This document shows positions 9,184 to 15,000 of a DNA stretch of 15,000 nt, piece after piece. A program made the translations under genes and the position numbers. This DNA comes from Penaeus vannamei (taxonomy: Eukaryota; Arthropoda; Malacostraca; Decapoda; Penaeidae), in NCBI RefSeq assembly GCF_042767895.1, contig NC_091561.1, positions 4,923,713 to 4,938,712 of the forward strand, in the 5' to 3' direction. Under the pieces are notes generated by a model. That model searched no databases and was not told the origin of the DNA. It saw only the letters and a list, made by a program, of their open reading frames with translations. Each line of letters begins with the position of its first letter. The first letter of the stretch is position 1.

Positions 9184-9395
9184 CTTGTCTTATTGAAGCA
9201 GTTGATAGTTGTTGTTTTTTATCTTTTTCTTTTTTTTCTTATCTTCCCTCTTTATCCACCCCCTCCTCCCCCTTCCCTTCCCTATTCCCCTCCCTTCCCT
9301 CCCTCTTCCCTCCTTCTCGCTCCAGGATATCAGTGAAGGAAGAGTGAAGCGGTTGGCTGTGTCAGGCCGGGCAGGAGTTGGGTGTCAGCTGATAG
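8008..9395 (+). repeat. Array segment containing a 176-bp short-period triplet
   Basis: Cores start at 8008, 8323, 8499, 8675, 9017 and 9326. The intervals 8323-8499 and 8499-8675 are both exactly 176 bp and join the core through a short T run, C and T runs straight to CTTATCTCCCC, with no CTTATTGAAG modules. This is a local amplification of the shortened unit. Very long T runs occur at 8136-8175 (40) and 8817-8858 (42). An ATT microsatellite lies at 9162-9183. Confidence 0.9.
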
Positions 9396-9595
9396 GTTTT
9401 TTTTTCTTTTCTTTTTTTCTCGACTTATTGAAGTAGTTTTTTTTTTTTTTTTAATTCTTCGTCTTATTGAAGCAGTTGATGTTGTTTTTTATCTTTTTCT
9501 TTTTTCTCTTATCTCCCCTCTTTATCCACCCCCTCCTTCCCCTTCCCTTCCCTATTCCCCTCCCTTCCCTCCCTCTTCCCTCCTTCTCGCTCCAG

Positions 9596-9644
9596 GATAT
9601 CAGTGAAGGAAGAGTGAAGCGGTTGGCTGTGTCAGGCCGGGCAG

Positions 9645-9645
<1 letters not shown>
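9596..9645 (+). repeat. 3'-truncated core copy
   Basis: This core stops after GCCGGGCAGG and passes directly into a T run, losing the last 20 bp including the TCAGCTGA palindrome and the terminal GATAG. The upstream C/T tract is normal. The junction AGG/GTTTT matches the normal GATAGG/TTTT end, so the deletion may have used this short homology. Confidence 0.88.
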
Positions 9646-9680
<35 letters not shown>

Positions 9681-9706
9681 TCTTAAGTCTTATTGAAGCA
9701 GTTGAT

Positions 9707-9746
<40 letters not shown>

Positions 9747-10275
9747 ATTCTTCGTCTTATTGAAGCAGTTGATAGTTGTTGTTTTTTATCTTTTTCTTTT
9801 TTTTCTTATCTTCCCTCTTTATCCACCCCCTCCTTCCCCTTCCCTTCCCTATTCCCCTCCCTTCCCTCCCTCTTCCCTCCTTCTCGCTCCAGGATATCAG
9901 TGAAGGAAGAGTGAAGCGGTTGGCTGTGTCAGGCCGGGCAGGAGTTGGGTGTCAGCTGATATTTTTTTTTTTTTTTTTTTTTTCTTTTTTTTTTATTTAT
10001 TCTCGTCTTATTGAAGTAGGTTTTTTTTTTGTTTTTTTTTTTTTTTTTTTTTTTTTGATTCTTCGTCTTATTGAAGCAGTTGATAGTTGTTGTTTTTTTA
10101 TCTTTTTCTTTTTTTCTCTTATCTCCCCTCTTCATCCACCCCCTCCTCCCCCTTCCCTTCCCTATTCCCCTCCCTTCCCTCCCTCTTCCCTCCTTCTCGC
10201 TCCAGGATGTCAGTGAAGGAAGAGGGAAGCGGTTGGCTGTGTCAGGCCGGGCAGGAGTTGGGCGTCAGCTGATAG
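9646..10275 (+). repeat. Array segment, cores 9893 and 10206
   Basis: Two cores with beta modules before them. The 9893 core ends GATATTTT instead of GATAGG, so its terminal AG/GT is lost. The spacer after it has a reduced alpha module (TCTCGTCTTATTGAAGTAGG near 10001-10020). The 10206 core carries AGGGAAGCGG and GGGCGTCAGC. Confidence 0.9.
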
Positions 10276-10544
10276 GGTTTTTTTTTTTCTTTTTTTTTTC
10301 TTTTTTTTTATTCTTGTCTTATTGAAGTAGTTGATACTTTCTTTTTCTTTTTTTTCTTTTTTTTTTTGTTAATTCTTCGTCTTATTAAAACAGTTGATAG
10401 TTGTTTTAGTTTTTTTTTTCTCCTCTTTATCCACCCCCCCCTCCTCCCCTTTCCCCCCCCCTCCCCCCTCCTCCCCCTTTTTTTCTCCCCCCTTTATCCC
10501 CCTTCTCCTTCCCCCCCCCCCTCCCTCCCCCTCCCTTCTCCCCT
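10276..10544 (+). repeat. Variant flank and C-rich tract before CCAAT module 3
   Basis: The variant beta module with TTATTAAAACAG and TTGTTTTAG at 10371-10410 matches the one at 6198-6240. A C-rich tract with runs of up to 11 C (10417-10544) follows. It has a normal CTCTTTATCC near 10423 and a degenerate one (CCCTTTATCC) near 10490. Nothing gene-like is present. Confidence 0.85.
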
Positions 10545-10644
10545 CACAACCGTCCGAGCGAGAGAGCCAAGCGATTCGCCGATCCGTCAATCCGCCAATC
10601 AGATCCAAGGATTAGAAAAGGATTCGGACAGAGGCGGCGCTCTC
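10545..10644 (+). promoter_or_regulatory. CpG-rich CCAAT module, copy 3
   Basis: Close to copy 1: CACAACCGTCCGAGCGAGAG start, the three CG-containing 8-mers, CCAATCAG at 10595-10602, 11 CpG, and end GGCGGCGCTCTCC. CCAATCAG lies 104 bp before the core at 10699. Differences are ATCCAAGG for ATCGAAGG and AGAAAAGG for AGAATAGG. Confidence 0.5.
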
Positions 10645-10964
10645 CTTCCCTTGCCTATTCCCCTCCCTTCCCTCCCTCTTCCCTCCTTCTCGCTCCAGGA
10701 TGTCAGTGAAGGAAGAGTGAAGCGGTTGGCTGTGTCAGGCCGGGCAGGAGTTGGGTGTCAGCTGATAGGTTTTTTTTTTTTTTCTTTTCTTATCTCCCCT
10801 CTTTATCCACCCCCTCCTTCCCCTTCCCTTCCCTATTCCCCTCCCTTCCCTCCCTCTTCCCTCCTTCTCGCTCCAGGATATCAGTGAAGGAAGAGGGAAG
10901 CGGTTGGCTGTGTCAGGCCGGGCAGGAGTTGGGTGTCAGCTGATAGGTTTTTTTTTTTTTTTTC
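10645..10964 (+). repeat. Two cores at short spacing (178 bp)
   Basis: Cores at 10699 and 10877 are joined without T-modules, as in the other short-period pairs. The C/T tract before 10699 has one G interruption (TTGCCTATTCC). After the second core a short T run leads straight into CTTATGTCCACTC, the start of the next extended C/T tract. Confidence 0.88.
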
Positions 10965-11190
10965 TTATGTCCACTCTTTATGCACTCCTTCCTACCCTTT
11001 CTCCTCCCTTCCTTCTCCTCTCTCCCCCCTCGTCTCCCCTCTTTATCCACCCCCTCCCCCTTCTTCCCCATCCCCCTCATCTCCCCCCTTTATCCACCCC
11101 CTCCTTCCCCTCCTTCCCCTCCCTTCTCCCCCTCCTTCCCCTCCCTTCTCTCCCTTCTCCCCTCCCTTCTCTCCCCCTCCCCTCTCCCCT
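10965..11190 (+). repeat. Extended C/T tract before CCAAT module 4
   Basis: Nearly pure pyrimidine. Subrepeats CTCTTTATCCACC near 11039 and CCCTTTATCCACC near 11087 are about 50 bp apart, with a degenerate CTCTTTATGCACTCC near 10975. It mirrors the tract at 1-249 in front of CCAAT module 1. No gene is visible. Confidence 0.88.
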
Positions 11191-11290
11191 CACAACCGTC
11201 CGAGCGAGAGAGCCAAGCGATTCGCCGATCCGTCAATCCGCCAATCAGATTGAAGGATTAGAATAGGATTCGGACAGAGGCGGCGCTCTC
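11191..11290 (+). promoter_or_regulatory. CpG-rich CCAAT module, copy 4
   Basis: Close to copies 1 and 3, with CCAATCAG at 11241-11248, 11 CpG and the same three 8-mers. The only obvious private change is AGATTGAAGG. It again stands 104 bp before a core (11345). Copies 3 and 4 are only 646 bp apart, so this pair probably arose by recent block duplication. Confidence 0.5.
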
Positions 11291-11344
11291 CTTCCCTTCC
11301 CTATTCCCCTCCCTTCCCTCCCTCTTCCCTCCTTCTCGCTCCAG

Positions 11345-11782
11345 GATATCAGCGAAGGAAGAGTGAAGCGGTTGGCTGTGTCAGGCCGGGCAGGAGTTGG
11401 GTGTCAGCTGATAGGTTTTTTTTTTTCTTTCTTTTCTTTTTTTTTTTATTCTTGCCTTATTGAAGTAGTTGATGTTTTTTTTTTTTTTTTTTTTTTTATT
11501 CTTAAGTCTTATTGAAGTTGATGTTTTTTTTTTTTTTTTTTTTTTTTTTTTTGATTCTTCGTCTTATTGAAGCAGTTGATAGTTGTTGTTTTTTTATCTT
11601 TTTCTTTTTTCTCTTATCTCCCCTCTTTATCCACCCCCTCCTTCCCCTTCCCTTCCCTATTCCCCTCCCTTCCCTCCCTCTTCCCTCCTTCTCGCTCCAG
11701 GATATCAGCGAAGGAAGAGTGAAGCGGTTGGCTGTGTCAGGCCGGGCAGGAGTTGGGTGTCAGCTGATAGGTTCTTTTTTTT

Positions 11783-11814
<32 letters not shown>

Positions 11815-11843
11815 TAGTTCTTGTCTTATTGAAGTTGATGTTT

Positions 11844-11878
<35 letters not shown>

Positions 11879-12518
11879 TTCTTAAGTCTTATTGAAGTTG
11901 TTTTTTTTTTTTTTTTTTTTTTCTTTTTTTTTTCTTTATTCTTCGTCTTATTAAAGCAGTTGATTGTTGTTGTGTTTTATCTTTTTCTTTTTTTCTCTTA
12001 TCTCCTCTCTTTATCCACCCCCTCCTTCCCCTTCCCTTCCCTATCCCCCTCCCTTCCCTCCCTCTTCCCTCCTTCTCGCTCCAGGATATCAGTGAAGGAA
12101 GAGTGAAGCGGTTGGCTGTGTCAGGCCGGGCAGGAGTTGGGCGTCAGCTGATAGGTTTTTTTTTTTCTTTTTCTTTTTCTTATCTCCCCTCTTTATCCAC
12201 CCCCTCCTTCCCCTTCCCTTCCCTATTCCCCTCCCTTCCCTCCCTCTTCCCTCCTTCTCGCTCCAGGATATCAGTGAAGGAAGAGGGAAGCGGTTGGCTG
12301 TGTCAGGCCGGGCAGGAGTTGGGTGTCAGCTGATAGGTTTTTTTTTTTCTTTTTCTTTTTCTTATCTCCCCTCTTTATCCACCCCCTCCTTCCCCTTCCC
12401 TTCCCTATTCCCCTCCCTTCCCTCCCTCTTCCCTCCTTCTCGCTCCAGGATATCAGTGAAGGAAGAGGGAAGCGGTTGGCTGTGTCAGGCCGGGCAGGAG
12501 TTGGGTGTCAGCTGATAG
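11345..12518 (+). repeat. Array segment ending in a 182-bp short-period run
   Basis: Cores start at 11345, 11701, 12085, 12267 and 12449. The last two intervals are both 182 bp with an identical joint (T run, then C and T runs into CTTATCTCCCC) and the later two cores both carry AGGGAAGCGG. Spacers before 12085 carry two or three alpha modules; the beta module at about 11940 reads TTATTAAAGCAG and GATTGTTGTTG. Confidence 0.9.
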
Positions 12519-12597
12519 GTTTTTTTTTATTTTTTTATTTTTTATTTTTTTATTTATTTTTTTTTTTTTTTTGTTCTTAAGTCTTATTGAAGTTGAT

Positions 12598-12642
<45 letters not shown>

Positions 12643-12859
12643 ATTCTTCGTCTTATTGAAGCAGTTGATAGTTGTTGTTTTTTATCTTTTTTCTTTTTTT
12701 TTTCTTATCTCCCCTCTTTATCCACCCCCTCCTTTCTCTTCCCTTCCCTCTCCCCCTCCCTTCCCCCCCTCGTCCCTCCTTCTCGCTCCAGGCTGTCAGT
12801 GAAGGAAGAGTGAAGCGGTTGGCTGTGTGAGGCGGGGCAGGAGTTGGGTGTCAGCTGAT

Positions 12860-12897
<38 letters not shown>

Positions 12898-13095
12898 CTT
12901 TGGTTCTTAAGTCTTATTGAAGTTGAAGTTTTTTTTTTTTTTTTTTTTTTTTTTTGATTCTTGTCTTATTGAAACAGTTGATTTTTTTTTTTTTTTTTTT
13001 TTTTATTCTCAAGTCTTATTGAAGTTGATGTTTTTTATTTTTTTATTATTATTTTTTTTTTTTTTTTGATTCTTCGTCTTATTTAAGTAGTTGAT

Positions 13096-13128
<33 letters not shown>

Positions 13129-13275
13129 ATTCTTCGTCTTATTGAAGCAGTTGATAGTTGTTGTTTTTTTATCTTTTTCTTTTTTCTCTTATCTCCCCTC
13201 TTTATCCACCCCCTCCTTCCCTTTCCCTTCCCTATTCCCTTCCCTTCCCTCCCTCTTCCCTCCTTCTCGCTCCAG
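12519..13275 (+). repeat. Divergent unit and alpha-module expansion
   Basis: The T run at 12599-12641 is the longest in the window (43). The core at 12792 is the most divergent full copy: it starts GCTGTCAG and has TGTGTGAGGCGGGGCAGG. Its C/T tract is also altered, with CTCTCCCCCTCC and a CGTCCC interruption. After it, four T-modules (near 12913, 12965, 13014 and 13079) precede the next beta module near 13126. Confidence 0.88.
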
Positions 13276-14027
13276 GATGTCAGTGAAGGAAGAGTGAAGC
13301 GGGTGGCTGTGTCAGGCCGGGCAGGAGTTGGGTGTCAGCTGATAGGTTTTTTTTTTGTTTTTTTTCTTTTTTTTTTTGAATTTTTGTTTTATTGAAGTTG
13401 ATTTTTTTTTTTTTTTTTTTTTTTTTATTCTTGTCTTATTGAAGTAGTTGATGTTTTTTTTTTTTTTTTTTTTGATTCTTCGTCTTATTGAAGCAGTTGA
13501 TAGTTGTTGTTTTTTATCTTTTTCTTTTTTTTCTTATCTCCCCTCTTTATCCACCCCCTCCTTCCCTTTCCCTTCCCTATTCCCTTCCCTTCCCTCCCTC
13601 TTCCCTCCTTCTCGCTCCAGGATATCAGTGAAGGAAGAGTGAAGCGGTTGGCTGTGTCAGGCCGGGCAGGAGTTGGTGTCAGCTGATAGGTTTTTTTTTC
13701 TTTTTTTTTTATTTTTATATTTTGTTTATTATTATTTTTTTTATTCTTAAGTCTTATTGAAGTTGTTTTTTTTTTTTTTATTTTTTTTTTTATTTTTTTT
13801 TTTTTGATTCTTCGTCTTATTGAAGCAGTTGATAGTTGTTGTTTTTTATCTTTTTCTTTTTTTTTCTTATCTCCTCTCTTTATCCAGCCACTCCTTCCCC
13901 TTCCCTTCCCTTCCCTATTCCCCTCCCTTCCCTCCCTCTTCCCTCCTTCTCGCTCCAGGATATCAGTGAAGGAAGAGTGAAGCGGTTGGCTGTGTCAGGC
14001 CGGGCAGGAGTTGGTGTCAGCTGATAG
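13276..14027 (+). repeat. Array segment, cores 13276, 13621 and 13959
   Basis: Cores 13621 and 13959 are both 69 bp, having lost one G (GAGTTGGTGTCAG), so they descend from one another through a 338-bp duplication. The C/T tracts before 13276 and 13621 share CTTTCCCTTCCC and ATTCCCTTCCC, and the tract before 13959 has an added CCCTT. The 13276 unit and its downstream spacer match the 14764 unit, about 1488 bp later. Confidence 0.9.
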
Positions 14028-14103
14028 TTTTTTTTTATCTTTTTTTTTTCTTTTTTCTTGTTTTTTTTTATTATTATTCTTAAGTCTTATTGAAGCAGTT
14101 GAT

Positions 14104-14144
<41 letters not shown>

Positions 14145-14660
14145 TCTTGTCTTATTGAAGTTGATGTTTTTTTTTTTCTTTTTTTTTTCTTTTTTTTTTT
14201 GATTCTTCGTCATTGAAACAGTTGATGTTTTTTTTTTTTTCCTTTTTTTCCTTTTTTCTTAATTGTTCGTCTTATTGAAGCAGTTGATACTTTTTCTTTT
14301 TTTTCTTTTTTCTTAGTTCTTAAGTCTTATTGAAGTAGCTGATACTTTTTTTTCTTTTTTTAATTCTTGGGGAGGATTTGGATGTCAGCTGATGCATTTT
14401 TTTTCTTTTTTTTTCTTAATTGTTCGTCTTATTGAAGTAGTTGATATATTTTTTTCTTTTTTCTTTTTTTCTTTTTTTTCTTGATTCGTAAGTCTTATTG
14501 AAGCAGTTGATACGTTTTTTTCTTTTTTTTTCTTTTTTTTCTTAGATCTTTAGTCTTATTGAAGTAGTTGGTGTTTTTTTTTCTTTTTTTTTTTTTTTTT
14601 CTTTTTTTTTTTTGATTCTTCGTCTTATTGAAGCAGTTGATAGTTGTTGTTTTTTTTTAT
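14028..14660 (+). repeat. Older core-less T-module stretch
   Basis: About nine modules without a full core or C/T tract: CTTATTGAAG variants near 14086, 14151, 14210 (CGTCATTGAAAC), 14270, 14325, 14428, 14492, 14555 and 14623. T runs here are shorter and broken by C, and the modules carry private changes (AATTGTTCG, GATTCGTAAG, GTAGCTGATAC), so this stretch looks older and less homogenised than the rest. One core remnant lies at about 14369-14394. Confidence 0.87.
14369..14394 (+). repeat. 5'-truncated core remnant B
   Basis: GGGGAGGATTTGG followed by ATGTCAGCTGATG matches the 3' end of the core and remnant A near 4791, including the unusual GGAGGATTTGG. It directly follows AATTCTT of a T-module, has no C/T tract and ends GATGC instead of GATAGG. 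Confidence 0.8.
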
Positions 14661-15000
14661 CTTTTTCTTTTTTTTCTTATCTCCCCTCTTTATCCACCCC
14701 CTCCTTCCCCTTCCCTTCCCTATTCCCCTCCCTTCCCTCCCTCTTCCCTCCTTCTCGCTCCAGGATGTCAGTGAAGGAAGAGTGAAGCGGTTGGCTGTGT
14801 CAGGCCGGGCAGGAGTTGGGTGTCAGCTGATGGGTTTTTTTTTTGTTTTTTTTCTTTTTTTTTTTTGAATTCTTGTCTTATTGAAGTTGATGTTTTTTTT
14901 TTTTTTTTTTTTTTTTTATTCTTGTCTTATTGAAGTAGTTGATGTTTTTTTTTTTTTTTTTTTTTGATTCTTCGTCTTATTGAAGCAGTTGATAGTTGTT
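14661..15000 (+). repeat. Last unit of the window (core 14764-14833) and start of the next
   Basis: A normal C/T tract and GATGTCAG-type core, ending GATGGG instead of GATAGG. The spacer then has two alpha modules near 14877 and 14932 and enters a beta module at 14966, where the window stops. It closely follows 13276-13512, including the GTTTTTTTTC interruption and GAATT before the first module. Confidence 0.9.

Larger units (their letters stand above)
1..15000 (+). repeat. Complex tandem (satellite-like) array filling the whole window
   Basis: The same ordered blocks recur head-to-tail in one orientation: C/T tract, CAG, 70-bp core, T run, CTTATTGAAG modules, T-rich stretch, then the next C/T tract. 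Between the first core at 404 and the last at 14764 there are 43 core starts, mostly 300-360 bp apart, some 176-182 bp and some 464-805 bp. Orientation is written as the pyrimidine-rich strand. Every long open frame simply reads through the same low-complexity tracts (runs of Phe, Pro, Leu and Ser on +, Lys on -), so I call no CDS. The array continues past both ends, since the window starts and stops inside blocks. The family is not one I recognise. T-run lengths may be inexact because homopolymers are error-prone in sequencing. Confidence 0.96.

Noticed and set aside
9929..10135. Minus-strand Lys-rich frames
   Set aside because: They are the complement of T runs; no initiation context, domain or conserved length.
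404..14833. CRISPR-like array (about 70-bp repeats with spacers)
   Set aside because: The repeats are too long, the spacers are themselves repeated modules of variable length, and the sequence character is eukaryotic.

Overview
The window holds no gene that I can support. It is one continuous, strongly strand-asymmetric tandem array. On the + strand it is almost entirely pyrimidine: homopolymer T runs of up to 43 bases, C/T tracts, and short purine-containing islands that recur in the same order and orientation from end to end. Long pure T runs, a CpG-rich island with CCAAT motifs, the lack of coding sequence and the satellite-like organisation point to a nuclear eukaryotic genome, probably an animal. 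I cannot name the species, and I do not recognise the repeat family.

Four building blocks explain nearly everything. (1) A 70-bp core starts GATATCAG or GATGTCAG and ends TCAGCTGATAG. There are 42 full copies (some 69 bp), one copy cut at its 3' end and two older 5'-truncated remnants. (2) A C/T tract of about 78 bp precedes the core. It runs from CTCTTTATCCACC to TTCTCGCTCCAG and contains a perfect mirror repeat whose complement is a G-quadruplex motif. (3) T-run modules carry CTTATTGAAG. The alpha type has TTCTTAAGTC or TTCTTGTC. The beta type has TTCTTCGTC followed by CAGTTGATAGTTGTTG and always lies just upstream of a C/T tract. (4) A 100-bp CpG-rich CCAAT module occurs four times, each time with CCAATCAG exactly 104 bp before a core.

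Layout: 1-249 C/T tract; 250-350 CCAAT module 1; 404-2738 eight cores 303-351 bp apart; 2739-3130 alpha modules alone; 3131-4658 five cores with two local duplications; 4659-4970 degenerate segment with a core remnant; 4971-6096 four cores; 6097-6488 variant flank, C/T tract and CCAAT module 2; 6542-10275 fourteen cores including short-period runs; 10276-10644 the same variant flank and CCAAT module 3; 10699-10946 two cores; 10965-11290 C/T tract and CCAAT module 4; 11345-12518 five cores ending in a 182-bp run; 12519-14027 four cores, one divergent; 14028-14660 older module-only stretch with a second core remnant; 14661-15000 last core and the start of the next unit.

Core-to-core distance is mostly about 300-360 bp, with a second class at 176-182 bp where the T/CTTATTGAAG modules are missing. 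Shared private variants reveal block duplications with offsets of about 330, 362, 638, 1488 and 4170 bp, so the array seems to evolve by repeated unequal exchange or slippage. The most interesting feature is that these blocks look like regulatory and RNA-processing parts: a CpG/CCAAT island, a pyrimidine tract ending in CAG, a purine-rich 70-mer ending AG/GT, and DNA able to form triplex or quadruplex structures. Whether any of it is transcribed cannot be decided from sequence alone.
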